Of a DNA stretch of 64,000 bases, positions 42,098 to 51,232 are shown piece after piece. Source of the DNA: PALSA-555 sp963731625 (lineage in GTDB: Bacteria; Actinomycetota; Acidimicrobiia; IMCC26256; PALSA-555); contig CAVSWH010000021.1 of assembly GCA_963731625.1 (NCBI GenBank), positions 124,001 through 188,000 on the forward strand. Direction: 5' to 3'. Each line of letters opens with the position of its first letter. Positions within the stretch are counted from its first letter, which is position 1. The position numbers and the translations under genes are program-made. The notes under the pieces were generated by a model. The model was not told the DNA's origin. It saw nothing but the letters and a program-made list of their open reading frames with translations, and made no database searches.

Positions 42098-44812
42098 CTA
42101 CTGGTGCAGGTAGGTGCGGCGCTCGTCGGCGGTGAGGTCGCGCACGACGCGACTGCGGGCGAGGCGCAGTGTCTGCGCGAACGGGCCGCATTCGAGGCAG
42201 TCCCAGACTCGGACGGTGCCGTCGTTGGAGGCGGTCGCGACGTGGCGCCCGTCGTGGAGCACGGCGAGCGAATCGACGGCGACCGGCTGGTGCAGGACGA
42301 CGAGGGGGAGCGTGGGCTGGTGCCAGTCCCAGACCTGGGTCGTGCCGTCGGTGCTCGCCGTCAGGAGCTGTGATCCGCTCGGGTTGAACGCGACGTCGCC
42401 GACGGGGCTCGTCTGGTGCAACACGACCGGCTGGCTCTTGCGGTCGCGCCAGTTCCACAGCCATGCCGTGCCGTCGATGCCGCCGGTGGCGAGCTCGGAC
42501 CCGTCGGGGCTGAAGGCGACGCTCAGGATGGAGCTCTGCTCGTAGAGGAACACGGGCGCCGACTTGGGGTGGCGCCAGTCCCAGACACCGGCGGAGAGAT
42601 CCAGGCTCGCGGTTGCGAGGTGGCGGTCGTCGCGGTCGAACGCGACGTCGCCGACCTGGTCGGTGTGGCCGGCGAGCAGGATCGGCGTGCTCGCGGGGTG
42701 ACGCCAGTCCCAGACGCGGGCCGTGTTGTCGACACCGCCGGTGGCGAGCGCTGTCCCGTCGGGGCTGAACGCCACGCCGAAGACGGTGGAGCCCTGGCTC
42801 AAGATGCTCGGCACCCGCTGCGGCTGGCGCCAGGTCCAGAGCAGCACGAAGCCGTTGCCGGTCCCGACGGCCAAGGTGCTGCCTGTTGGATCGAACGCCA
42901 GGCCGGTGACCGAGCTCCCGTCGCCCGCGAGGGTGATTGGTGGGTCGCCGGGATGGCGCCAGTCCCAGATCGTCGTGGTGCCGCTGAAGCTCCCGCTGGC
43001 GAGGGACGTGCCGTCCGGGCTGAACGCGACGGTCGTCGCTGCGCCGTCGCTCGCGTCGAAGACGACGGGGTCGGCGTCGGGCCGCGTGACGTCCCAGACG
43101 CGGGCCGTGTCGTCGGCGCCGGCTGTCGCGATCTCGGCGCCGTTGGGGCTGAACGCGACGCCCTCGACCGAGTCCGTGTGCCCGAGGAACACCGCCGGTG
43201 TCGTGGTCGTGCCGGCCTGCCACTGCCAGACGCGGGAGGTGCGGTCGAGGCTCGCGATCGCGACGGCGCGGCCGTCGGGGCTGAACGCAACCCCTTGCAC
43301 CTGGGCGGGGACCCGCAGCGTGGCCAGCGCGCTGGCCGGCTGGCGCCAGTCCCAGACCTGTGCCGTCCCGTCCCGTCCCGCGGTCGCAAGGTCGGTGCCG
43401 TCACGGCTGAACGCCACGCCGTTGACGACGCCGCCGACGTGCACGACGTCGGGCGCCGCGGTGGGGGTGCGCCAGTCGAAGACACGGGCGGTCGCGTCGG
43501 TGGACGCCACGGCGACGTGCTCGCCGTCGGGATTGAACGCGACGCCGTTGGCCGCCGCGGCGGTCCGCATCGTCACCGGCGCGACGGCCGGTGTCCGCCA
43601 GCTCCAGACCGCGGTCGTGCCGTGGTCGGTGCTGACGGCGAGCTCGTTGCCGTCCGGGCTGAACGCGACACCGGTCCCGGCGCTGTCGAGGCGCAGGACC
43701 GTCGCCGGCGAGCGGGGCTGCTCCCAGTCCCACACTCTTGCCGTGTCGTCGGCGCTCGTCGCCGCGACGTGCGTGCCGTCGGGGCTGAACGCGACGGCGT
43801 TCACCGAGTCCGAGTCACCGCGGAGCACGACGGGCGCTTGGCCGGCGCGGCTCCAGTCCCAGACCCGCACGGTGTCGTCGGCGGACCCCGTGACGACGTC
43901 GCGCCCGTTCGGGCTGAACGCGACCCCGTAGACGATGTCGGTGTGGCCCCGCAGCGTGGCCCGCTCGTGGTTTGCCATCGTCGCCTGACGTACCGCGGCC
44001 TGCGCCTCGATCGTCGGACTCGTGTCGTAGGCCTGCAGCGCGAGGAGCAGGCTCAGCTGCGGATCCGTGCCGAGCACCGTGTTCGAGTTCGCCGCGAGCT
44101 GACGCGACAGCGCGAGCTGGGCAGTGTGGTGTGCCTGCACCGCCTGAACCACGGCCACGACGCCGAGGGCGGCGATCACCACCGCGCCGGTCACCGCGAT
44201 GGCGACGAGTCGTCGGAGGCGCCGCGTGGCGGACTGGCGGCTGACGAGCACGAAGCGCCGCTGGAGCGATGTCGGCGAGGGACGGCTCTCGGCGTGGACC
44301 TGCAACGTCGTCTCGGTCTCGCCCAGGTCTTCGCCGCGCAGGAGGAGGCTGCGAGCCTCGCCGCGGGACTCCCACTCGAGCGACCGCACGAGCAGCCGCG
44401 TGTGGGCCTTGACCCAGTCGAGATCGGTGTCGAGGGCCGCGACGATCCGCGGGAGGTTCTCGTCTCGCTCCGCCTCGGTCCGGCACAGGATCCAGTCGTG
44501 CGACTCGACGGCTTCGGGGAGGGCGCCGACGTTTGGGTCCTCCAGCAGGAGCGGGAGGATGCGTTTGTTGAGCGCCGCGGCGTGCCCGAGCTCCTCCCGG
44601 CAGATGTCGGACTCGAGCGAGTGCTGGCTGACGACGAAGATGAACGAGTCGGCCGCCTCGATCCCCTCGCGCACCTCGTCGCGCCACTTCGCGCTGGGGA
44701 TGATCCCCTCCCAGTCGACCCAGACGTCACGGCCCTGATGGGTAAGCGTCTCGACGAGCCAGCGGACGAAGGCTTGGTCCTCGCGGGCGTAGGAGACGAA
44801 GACGTCGCTCAC
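42098..44812 (-). CDS. TIR - transmembrane - WD40 (14-repeat) protein
   Basis: 904 aa. Residues 1-140 form a TIR domain: VFVSYAREDQAFVRWLVETL, then FVVSQHSLESDICREELGHA with the likely catalytic Glu at about 74. One membrane helix lies at about 207-230 (LVAIAVTGAVVIAALGVVAV). A short helical repeat precedes the propeller region (LALQAYDTSPTIEAQAAVRQ, near 255). About 600 residues with 14 WD40-like units (for example VYGVAFSPNGRDVVTGSADD and ATASNDGTVRVWD) follow, enough for two seven-bladed propellers. The TIR is cytosolic; the propellers would be on the other side of the membrane. TIR enzymes often cleave NAD+. It may sense a ligand or damage via the propellers and signal or kill through the TIR. 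Confidence 0.92.
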   Translation of the reverse strand: MSDVFVSYAREDQAFVRWLVETLTHQGRDVWVDWEGIIPSAKWRDEVREGIEAADSFIFVVSQHSLESDICREELGHAAALNKRILPLLLEDPNVGALPEAVESHDWILCRTEAERDENLPRIVAALDTDLDWVKAHTRLLVRSLEWESRGEARSLLLRGEDLGETETTLQVHAESRPSPTSLQRRFVLVSRQSATRRLRRLVAIAVTGAVVIAALGVVAVVQAVQAHHTAQLALSRQLAANSNTVLGTDPQLSLLLALQAYDTSPTIEAQAAVRQATMANHERATLRGHTDIVYGVAFSPNGRDVVTGSADDTVRVWDWSRAGQAPVVLRGDSDSVNAVAFSPDGTHVAATSADDTARVWDWEQPRSPATVLRLDSAGTGVAFSPDGNELAVSTDHGTTAVWSWRTPAVAPVTMRTAAAANGVAFNPDGEHVAVASTDATARVFDWRTPTAAPDVVHVGGVVNGVAFSRDGTDLATAGRDGTAQVWDWRQPASALATLRVPAQVQGVAFSPDGRAVAIASLDRTSRVWQWQAGTTTTPAVFLGHTDSVEGVAFSPNGAEIATAGADDTARVWDVTRPDADPVVFDASDGAATTVAFSPDGTSLASGSFSGTTTIWDWRHPGDPPITLAGDGSSVTGLAFDPTGSTLAVGTGNGFVLLWTWRQPQRVPSILSQGSTVFGVAFSPDGTALATGGVDNTARVWDWRHPASTPILLAGHTDQVGDVAFDRDDRHLATASLDLSAGVWDWRHPKSAPVFLYEQSSILSVAFSPDGSELATGGIDGTAWLWNWRDRKSQPVVLHQTSPVGDVAFNPSGSQLLTASTDGTTQVWDWHQPTLPLVVLHQPVAVDSLAVLHDGRHVATASNDGTVRVWDCLECGPFAQTLRLARSRVVRDLTADERRTYLHQ

Positions 44813-44984
44813 GACGGTCCGTCCCGTTCGAGGCCGCGCGCGTCACGAGGCCGGCCGCCGCGGTGCGTCCCGACCCGCCCCCGCTGCCTCGCCACCTCGC
44901 TCGCCTGGGCCAGAGGCGCCAGATAGTAAGACGGCGACACGCGCCGGTGGTCTCGCGGCATGGCTGCGACAAGATGTCGACACC

Positions 44985-46112
44985 ATGGGTGATGCACCGG
45001 TGATCGACGCGGACGGCCACGTCCTCGAGCCGCTCGGGGCCTGGTCGACGCTCGCCGAGAGGTACCGGCCGCGGATCGAGACGGACGCCCGCGGGCTCGA
45101 CCACGTCATCGTCGGGGACGAGGAGGTGTTCGTCGCCCGCCTCGGCACGATGGGCCTCCCCGGCAGCGACGTCAGCCGGGTGGACAGACCGGTACCGCTC
45201 GAGGAGGCGCGCCCCGGCGCGTTCGATCCCGTCGCCCGCCTGCAGGATCTGGACGTCGAGGGCATCGACGTCGCGGTGCTCTACCCGACGATCGGCTTGG
45301 GCTTCTGGGGTCTCCGCGATGCGAGCGCCGCGACGGCGCTCGCGCGGGCCTACAACGACTGGCTCGCCAGCTATTGCGCGGCCGCGCCGGGCCGCCTCTT
45401 CCCGGCGGCCATGGTCCCGTTCCAGGACGTGGACGCGGCCGTGGCCGAGCTGCACCGAGCGCGCGCGCTGGGGTGCGTGGCCGCGTTCGTCCGACCGAAC
45501 CCGTGCGCGGGCCGCAGCATCGCCGCGCCGGAGAATGACGCGTTCTGGCGCGCCGCGCAGGAGCTCGACGTCGCGGTGGCCGTCCACGAGGGGCTGCAGC
45601 TCGCCGTCCCGCCGCTCGGCGTCGACCGCCGGCCGACGAATCCGCTCGTGCTCCACGCCGCGTCGCACACCCTGGAGCAGATGCTGGCCTGCGCGCAACT
45701 GATCGGAACGGGTGTGCTCGAGCGCCATCCCGGGATGCGCGTCGTGTTCCTCGAAGCCGGCGGCGGCTGGGTCCCGTACTGGCTCGAGCGTCTCGACGAC
45801 CACGTCGACTGCTACGGCGGCTACGCCCCCGAGCTGCGCCTCAAGCCGAGCGAGTACTTCGCCCGCCAGTGCTGGGTGAGCTTCGAGGGCGACGAGCACA
45901 CCCTGCCGGTGCTCGCACCCTTCGTGGGTGCGGACCGCATCGTGTGGGGCTCGGATTATCCACACGCTGACTCGACGTTTCCCGGCGCGACCGCCGCGCT
46001 CCGCGAGACGATCGCGCCGCTGCCGCCCGACGTGCAGGCCCGGATCCTCGGCACCAACGCGGCGACGCTCTACCGCCTGCCCGGCGTCGACGCCTCGGTC
46101 GGACCGCGCTGA
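44985..46112 (+). CDS. Amidohydrolase-2 family protein
   Basis: 375 aa TIM-barrel metal hydrolase. Metal ligands: VIDADGHVLEP (D-x-H-like near residue 8-12), VAVHEGLQLAVPP (His near 197) and RIVWGSDYPHADSTFPG (Asp near 323). ASHTLEQMLACAQLIGTGVL and PGMRVVFLEAGGGWVPYWLE are standard in the family. Members decarboxylate or hydrolyse aromatic and other cyclic substrates (ACMSD/IgmH-like); the substrate is unknown. It is divergent from the TIR gene over about 170 bp. A transposase scrap sits just after its stop. Confidence 0.9.
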   Translation: MGDAPVIDADGHVLEPLGAWSTLAERYRPRIETDARGLDHVIVGDEEVFVARLGTMGLPGSDVSRVDRPVPLEEARPGAFDPVARLQDLDVEGIDVAVLYPTIGLGFWGLRDASAATALARAYNDWLASYCAAAPGRLFPAAMVPFQDVDAAVAELHRARALGCVAAFVRPNPCAGRSIAAPENDAFWRAAQELDVAVAVHEGLQLAVPPLGVDRRPTNPLVLHAASHTLEQMLACAQLIGTGVLERHPGMRVVFLEAGGGWVPYWLERLDDHVDCYGGYAPELRLKPSEYFARQCWVSFEGDEHTLPVLAPFVGADRIVWGSDYPHADSTFPGATAALRETIAPLPPDVQARILGTNAATLYRLPGVDASVGPR

Positions 46113-46115
46113 CTG

Positions 46116-46204
46116 CTACAACCAGCGACGACCGCACGGCGCCCTCAGCCACCCGCGTCACGGCTCACCACCGCCTGGCCGACGTTGCTGGGATCAACAG
46201 CTAG
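46116..46204 (+). pseudogene. Transposase (IS3/IS481-type) C-terminal scrap
   Basis: The 88 bp between the amidohydrolase stop and the next gene's stop reads CYNQRRPHGALSHPR. One frame away it continues as RVTAHHRLADVAGINS with a TAG. YNxxRPHxALxH is the classical C-terminal motif of rve-type transposases. It is the only insertion-sequence trace I see in the window. Confidence 0.62.
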
Positions 46205-48099
46205 GCCGCGACGCGGCAGGTCAGCAGCGTCCGCAGGCGGGGCGTGAGCATCGACGACGCGCGGGTGCACACGCTGCGCCGCGGCACGATGAGCAGGATC
46301 CGCCGATGGGTCCGGCTCACGAAGCGGGCGAGGGCGGCGTCCCGCTGCCCCGATGTGAGCCATCCCAGCTCGAAGTCGTGGCTGGTCAGGTCGAGGCGCC
46401 CGTTCGTCGCGTTTACCCACCGAGTCTCGAAGAACCGCGTGGCCGCGGAACCGTGGTCGGTCGGGTCCCACACGAACAGCGACGTCCCGTCCGGCGGCGA
46501 CGGATGCGCGAACGCGGCGTCCAAGGTGGCGGGCGAGGCGGGGAGGCGGCTCGTGCCGTCGACCCAGCTGACGAGTGGACGACGGTCCGGCGCGGTCAGC
46601 ACGCCCGTCGCGCCCGCGACGACGAGCGCCGTCGCGCCGACCAGCACCGCCGCGACCGCCCACTCCGGCAGCCTCGATGACCGGACCAACCGTTCCAGGA
46701 GCACGACGCCGACGGCGGCGGCGAGCACCACCGCGAGGAGGAACGTCGTGTACACCGCCTTCTCGTAGTAGTAGCGGGTCGTCCCGAGCGTCGCGTCCTG
46801 GTAGAGGAGGATCGCGAGCTCGAGGCCGAGCGCGGCGAGCCCGGTGGCCACCAGCGTGACCGCGCTGGTCCGGGCCGCCCGTCGCACGGCGGGGACGGCC
46901 AGCCCGGCGAGCACCAGCAGCCCCATCCCGACCAGGGCGGTGCGCGACAGCACCGGGACGAGGCCCTCGTCACCGAGGTGGCTGAACGAGCCGCCGGCCA
47001 GCCCCGCCGCGACCGGGAGCAGCGTGGCCGCCCCGAGGAGCAGCACGGTCGGTGCGACGATCCGCCAGCCCGGCCACGCGCGGCGCAGCCGTACGAGCTC
47101 GACGATGACGAGTGGCGCAACGACGGGCAGGATCGCGTAGTAGGTGTTCGACAGGCCGGCGATCAGCAGGCCGAGGACCACGAGGCGCGCCGTCATCGCG
47201 CCGCGCGTCGTTGGCACCGGCGACAGGCTCACGAGCACGACGGCGAAGAGCAGCGCGTAGCCGGCGATCTGGCCCTGGAAGCCGAGGGTGAGCATCAGCC
47301 CCAGCGGGCCGAGCGCCACCGCGGTCGCCGCCGCCAGTCCGGCCAACGTCTGGGCGAGCCCGCCGGCGCCGAAGCGCCGCGCCGTGGCCGCGGCGCAGAG
47401 CCCGGCAAGCGTGACGAGCAGCGCTGCGCTGGCGAACGAGCCCAGCGCGAACGTGTCGAAGAGCCGTGCGGGCGTCGTCGCGTGACCGAAGACGGCCTGG
47501 CCGGCGAGCGCCGTGTTGAGGTGGAAGCCCTGCGGATAGGGATCGAGACCGGACGCGCCACCCGCCGTGTGGGTGCTCGCCCCATAGAGGACGCCGTCGG
47601 TGCGCGCGACGAGCCGCACCAGATAGAAGTGGGTCGCGTTGTCCGGCGCGCCCATGAAGAAGGTCATCGCACTCGTGAGCCCGCGACCGACCCATGTCGT
47701 GATGAGCGCGCCGACCACGGCGACGCCGGCGACCAGGCTTGCGGTGTCGGCCCGCCACGACGTGGGCACGACGTCGGGTGCCGAGCGCCCGCGCGCGATG
47801 ACGACCAGTCCGGCCAGCGCCACCGCGGTGAGCGTCGGGTCGGGATGCACGCCGACAACCTGCAGCGCGGGGACGACGATCGCGTTGACGCAGGCCCACA
47901 CGGGCACCGCCAGTGCGAGACGCGCCGGCAGGGACAGGTTGAGCGGCAGCGCGCACCCGATCAGTACGAGCGAGAGGAGGAGCGCGCCGACCGTCGCGCC
48001 GAGGCCGAGCAGCAGCAGGCTCAGCGCGCCCGCGCCGAACCCGACCCACCACGGCGGCGCGACGAGGCGCCGCCGGGCCGGGATTGCCGTGGTGACCAT
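46201..48099 (-). CDS. Large polytopic membrane protein (GT-C-like)
   Basis: 632 aa from an ATG at 48099 preceded by GAGGAAGCGAG. About 12-13 hydrophobic helices fill residues 15-520. A luminal loop FFMGAPDNATHFYLVRLVAR near 155 resembles the early acidic loop of GT-C glycosyltransferases but is not diagnostic. The C-terminal 100 residues are soluble (LFVWDPTDHGSAATRFFETR). A large, externally facing tail and a D-N pair in the first loop would suit a lipid-linked-sugar transferase, but function is not established. The 3' end abuts the transposase scrap. Confidence 0.78.
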   Translation of the reverse strand: MVTTAIPARRRLVAPPWWVGFGAGALSLLLLGLGATVGALLLSLVLIGCALPLNLSLPARLALAVPVWACVNAIVVPALQVVGVHPDPTLTAVALAGLVVIARGRSAPDVVPTSWRADTASLVAGVAVVGALITTWVGRGLTSAMTFFMGAPDNATHFYLVRLVARTDGVLYGASTHTAGGASGLDPYPQGFHLNTALAGQAVFGHATTPARLFDTFALGSFASAALLVTLAGLCAAATARRFGAGGLAQTLAGLAAATAVALGPLGLMLTLGFQGQIAGYALLFAVVLVSLSPVPTTRGAMTARLVVLGLLIAGLSNTYYAILPVVAPLVIVELVRLRRAWPGWRIVAPTVLLLGAATLLPVAAGLAGGSFSHLGDEGLVPVLSRTALVGMGLLVLAGLAVPAVRRAARTSAVTLVATGLAALGLELAILLYQDATLGTTRYYYEKAVYTTFLLAVVLAAAVGVVLLERLVRSSRLPEWAVAAVLVGATALVVAGATGVLTAPDRRPLVSWVDGTSRLPASPATLDAAFAHPSPPDGTSLFVWDPTDHGSAATRFFETRWVNATNGRLDLTSHDFELGWLTSGQRDAALARFVSRTHRRILLIVPRRSVCTRASSMLTPRLRTLLTCRVAA

Positions 48100-48219
48100 C
48101 TCGCTTCCTCGCCCTCGTCGCCGGGCACAACTCTGACCGGCCCCGGCGCGGAGGGGACCGCGGCCGTACGCTCCACGCGCCCCGGGCAGCGGGCCGGCGG
48201 GGGCGGGGAGGGAGGTCGA

Positions 48220-48585
48220 GTGGCGCTGCGGGACAAGCTCACGGAGCGGGTGCAGCCGCTGCTCGAGCCGGGTGAGCAGGTCCGGGAGATCTGGTGGGGC
48301 CAGACCGGGCCGGACCCGACGTTCGTGCTCCTGACGTGGTTGGTCATCTTCTTCTCCCGGTACTGGATCTGCGCGGCGACGACGAACGGCGCGGTCATCT
48401 GCACGGTGAAGGGGCAGCGGTCGCTTCGGCCGGTGTCGGTGGCGCAGCGGCTCCCGAAGGGATCGCACTTCGGGCCGCTGACCGGGGCGCTCTGGTCGAA
48501 GGCATCCGTCACGATCGACGGCAAGCCCCTCTGGATCGCGCGCCGCTTCTACGGCGACGTCGAGCGCGCCGACGCCGCGGCCTAG
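48220..48585 (+). CDS. Conserved hypothetical protein, possible PH-like fold
   Basis: 121 aa, GTG start with GGGAGGGAGG at 48206-48215. One short hydrophobic stretch (FVLLTWLVIFFSRYWICAAT, residues about 35-54) lies in an otherwise soluble protein. The opening LTERVQPLLEPGEQVREIWW resembles actinobacterial small proteins with a PH-like or bPH fold. No known activity. It is in the same orientation as, and 71 bp before, the NfeD gene. Confidence 0.7.
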   Translation: MALRDKLTERVQPLLEPGEQVREIWWGQTGPDPTFVLLTWLVIFFSRYWICAATTNGAVICTVKGQRSLRPVSVAQRLPKGSHFGPLTGALWSKASVTIDGKPLWIARRFYGDVERADAAA

Positions 48586-48656
48586 TCCTTCGCCCCTGGG
48601 ACCGGGTGACGCGCGTTCGGCGCGCGTCGCTCGCGGCGGACGTAGGGTGGTGCCGA

Positions 48657-49535
48657 GTGGCGGAGGCCCCCGTGCGCGCTGCAATGAGCACCCCAGGCGA
48701 GGTTGGGCTCGGGCATCGTCCCTGGCGTGCGACCCCGGACACCGGCCGCTGGGTCGCGGTCCGCCGGACCCTCGTCGCCGGGCTCATGGTGGGTGGCGCC
48801 ACGCTCGGTGGCGCGATCCCGGCCCTCGCCGACGCGACGCACGCCCCCGGTGCCGTGCACGCGGCGCGGGCCGTGCACTCGCTGTCGGCCAGCCCGAACC
48901 TGGCGTTCCTGCTGTTCGTGGTGGGTCTTGGGGGGCTGGTCTTCGAGCTCGTTCACCCCGGGCTGCACCTCCCCGGCGCGTTGGGCCTCGTGGCCTTCGT
49001 CATCTCGCTGATCCTGCTGGGTCGCCTGCCGGTGAACGTCGGCGGGGTGATCCTGCTGGTGGTCGCGTTCATCTTCTTCGTCATCGAGCTGAAGGCGGGC
49101 GGGCACGCGGTCGCCGCCCTGGCCGGCGTCGTGTCGCTCGTCCTCGGCGGGCTGTTCCTCTACAACCCGTCGGTCCCGACGGCGCGGGTGTCGCGGGCGC
49201 TGCTGATCGCGTTCGCGGTCTTGCTCGGTGCGTTCTTCACGCTCGTGGCCCGCGTCGCCCTGAAGGCGCGCACCGCGCCGGTGGTGACGGGCACCGACAC
49301 GCTGATCGGGGAGGAGGCGGTCGTCACCGAGCCGCTCGATCCCTCGGGTTACGTCAGGGTCCGTGGTGAGGTGTGGGCGGCGACGCTCGACAACGGGGCG
49401 GGACCCGCGCCGGTGGGCGCCAAGGTGATGGTGTGGGACGTGCAGGGCCTCACGCTGCACGTCGCAGCAGTCGAACGGCCACAGGGCGAGTCCGAGAGCG
49501 ACTCGCCGACGGGAGGGAAGGCGAATGCCGGGTAG
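48657..49535 (+). CDS. NfeD-family membrane protein (short form)
   Basis: 292 aa from GTG 48657 (ATG 48684 is an alternative). A signal or first helix (LVAGLMVGGATLGGAIPALA) precedes four helices: LAFLLFVVGLGGLVFELVHP, LHLPGALGLVAFVISLILLG, VGGVILLVVAFIFFVIELKA, LLIAFAVLLGAFFTLVARVA. The GLVFELVHPG and LPVNVGGV segments are characteristic of NfeD. A C-terminal OB-fold (GEEAVVTEPLDPSGYVRVRG, WAATLDNG) follows. The N-terminal ClpP-like protease domain of full-length NfeD is absent. The stop overlaps the SPFH gene by 11 bp, the conserved NfeD-SPFH pairing for membrane microdomains. Confidence 0.9.
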   Translation: MAEAPVRAAMSTPGEVGLGHRPWRATPDTGRWVAVRRTLVAGLMVGGATLGGAIPALADATHAPGAVHAARAVHSLSASPNLAFLLFVVGLGGLVFELVHPGLHLPGALGLVAFVISLILLGRLPVNVGGVILLVVAFIFFVIELKAGGHAVAALAGVVSLVLGGLFLYNPSVPTARVSRALLIAFAVLLGAFFTLVARVALKARTAPVVTGTDTLIGEEAVVTEPLDPSGYVRVRGEVWAATLDNGAGPAPVGAKVMVWDVQGLTLHVAAVERPQGESESDSPTGGKANAG

Positions 49536-50424
49536 GACGACGAGGTTGCAGGCGGCGTTTCTGCCGTTCCGCGTGGTGTCGGAGTACTCGAGGCTGGTGG
49601 TGTTCCGCCTCGGCCGGATGACGGGCGTGAAGGGCCCGGGGATCGTCGGCATGTTGCCGATCGCTGACCGGTTCATCCGCGTCGACCTTCGCGAGTTCTA
49701 CCTCGAGATCCCTCGCCAGACCGCGATCACGAAGGACAACGCGCCCATCTCCATCGACTTCATCACGTTCTTCAAGGTGGTCGACGTGCAGGCCAGCGTG
49801 GTGGCGGTCGCCGACTTCTCTGGCGCGGCGCAGAACATCGCGGCGACGACGCTGCGCTCGGTGGTCGGTGACATCAGCCTCGACGACGTGCTGGCCAAGC
49901 GTGACGAGATCAACCAGCTGCTGCGCGCCAAGCTCGACGAGGTCACCGAGCGGTGGGGCGTGAAGGTCACCAACGTCGAGATCCGCGAGATCACACCCCC
50001 TCCGGCCGTCCAGGAGGCCATGACCCGTCAGATGTCGGCGGAGCGGACCCGGCGAGCCGTCGTGACCGAGGCGGAGGGCGACAAGGCCGCCGCGGTGCTG
50101 CGTGCCGAGGGTGACAAGCAGTCGAACATCCTCCAGGCCGAGGGCCAGAAGCAGTCGAACATCCTCCAGGCCGAAGGCGAGCAGCAGGCCGCCGCGCTGC
50201 GCGCCCAGGGCTTCGCGCTCGCCCTCACGAACATCTACGAGGTGGCAAAGGGCGTCGACGCCAAGACGATGGGGCTCCAGTACCTGGACGCCCTCAAGGC
50301 GCTCGGACAGTCACCGAGCACGAAGTTCGTGCTGCCCCTCGAGCTGAGCAGCCTGCTGCAGGGCCTCGCCGGCTACGCCGGCGAGGCGTTCCACGACGGG
50401 GACCGAGCCGTCCGCGCGAAGTAG
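49525..50424 (+). CDS. SPFH/stomatin-family protein (slipin)
   Basis: 299 aa. A membrane-anchoring N-terminus (TRLQAAFLPFRVVSEYSRLV) leads to the SPFH domain: VVFRLGRMTGVKGPGIVGML, EIPRQTAITKDNAPISIDFI, DISLDDVLAKRDEINQLL and KVTNVEIREITPPPAVQEAM. A coiled coil follows, with two near-identical units (KQSNILQAEGQ and KQSNILQAEGE). Slipins assemble into membrane-bound rings that organise lipids and proteases together with NfeD. ATG inside the nfeD end, so translationally coupled. Confidence 0.95.
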   Translation: MPGRTTRLQAAFLPFRVVSEYSRLVVFRLGRMTGVKGPGIVGMLPIADRFIRVDLREFYLEIPRQTAITKDNAPISIDFITFFKVVDVQASVVAVADFSGAAQNIAATTLRSVVGDISLDDVLAKRDEINQLLRAKLDEVTERWGVKVTNVEIREITPPPAVQEAMTRQMSAERTRRAVVTEAEGDKAAAVLRAEGDKQSNILQAEGQKQSNILQAEGEQQAAALRAQGFALALTNIYEVAKGVDAKTMGLQYLDALKALGQSPSTKFVLPLELSSLLQGLAGYAGEAFHDGDRAVRAK

Positions 50425-50457
50425 CGCCTCGGCGCTCGACACCACGACCAGCTGACC

Positions 50458-51231
50458 GTGGGCCGCCTCGACGGCAAGATCGCCCTGATCTCGGGCGCGG
50501 CGCGGGGGCAAGGCGCCGCCGAGGCGCGGCTCTTCGTCGCGGAGGGCGCGCGTGTCGTCGTCGGCGACGTCCTCGAGGAGCCCGGCCAGGCGCTCGCCGA
50601 CGAGCTCGGCCCGGCCGCACGGTTCCGCGCGCTCGACGTGACCCGCGAGGAGGACTGGGCCGGCGCGGTCACGCTCGCCGAAGAGGAGTTCGGCGGGCTC
50701 AGCGTGCTCGTGAGCAACGCGGGGATCTCGCCGCCGCCGACGCCGATCGCGGCGACGAGCCTCGAGGAGTACGTCCGGGTCGTCACGGTGAACCAGGTCG
50801 GCACGTTCCTCGGCGTCCGGGCCGTGATCGAGCCGATGGTGGCGGCCCGGGGCGGGTCGATCGTCGTCATCTCGTCCGCCGGCGGGATCGAGGGCACCTG
50901 GGGCCTCGCCCCCTACGTGTCGAGCAAGTTCGCGGTCCGTGGGCTCACGAAGGTCGCCGCGCTCGAGCTCGCCCGCCAGGGCATCCGCGTCAACTCGGTG
51001 CACCCCGGCCCGGTCGACACGGCGATGCTCGACCCGGAGGCCTGGCACGGCGTCGACGTGCGCCCGATGATGGCCAAGGCGATGCCGCTCGGCCGCCTGG
51101 CGCAGCCCGCCGAGATCGCCGAGATGGTGCTCTTCCTCGCCAGCGACGCGAGCTCGTACTCGACGGGCTCAGAGTTCGTCGCCGACGGCGGGCACCTCGC
51201 CGGCCCGTTCGTGCCGACCGCCTGGCACTGA
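50458..51231 (+). CDS. SDR oxidoreductase (3-alpha/20-beta-hydroxysteroid-type)
   Basis: 257 aa. Rossmann loop ISGAARGQGAAEARLF (GxxxGxG), NNAG equivalent LVSNAGISPPP, active-site Ser in IVVISSAGGIEGT, catalytic YVSSK, and the LARQGIRVNSVHPGPVDTAM motif. Classical SDR with the order and spacing seen in actinobacterial 3-alpha(or 20-beta)-hydroxysteroid dehydrogenases; the actual substrate is unknown. It starts 33 bp after the SPFH gene. The stop is one base from the convergent DivIVA-like gene. Confidence 0.92.
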   Translation: MGRLDGKIALISGAARGQGAAEARLFVAEGARVVVGDVLEEPGQALADELGPAARFRALDVTREEDWAGAVTLAEEEFGGLSVLVSNAGISPPPTPIAATSLEEYVRVVTVNQVGTFLGVRAVIEPMVAARGGSIVVISSAGGIEGTWGLAPYVSSKFAVRGLTKVAALELARQGIRVNSVHPGPVDTAMLDPEAWHGVDVRPMMAKAMPLGRLAQPAEIAEMVLFLASDASSYSTGSEFVADGGHLAGPFVPTAWH

Positions 51232-51232
51232 T

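Noticed and set aside
42100..43960. Regularly repeated DNA resembling a CRISPR or tandem array
   Set aside because: The period reflects diverged WD40 coding repeats in frame; no constant short repeat with unique spacers.
42416..44926. 836-codon plus frame opposite the TIR-WD40 gene
   Set aside because: Repeat-like because it mirrors the WD40 repeats; no independent motif.
50110..50180. Direct repeat in the SPFH gene as a mobile repeat
   Set aside because: It encodes duplicated KQSNILQAEG coiled-coil units in frame; an internal protein repeat.
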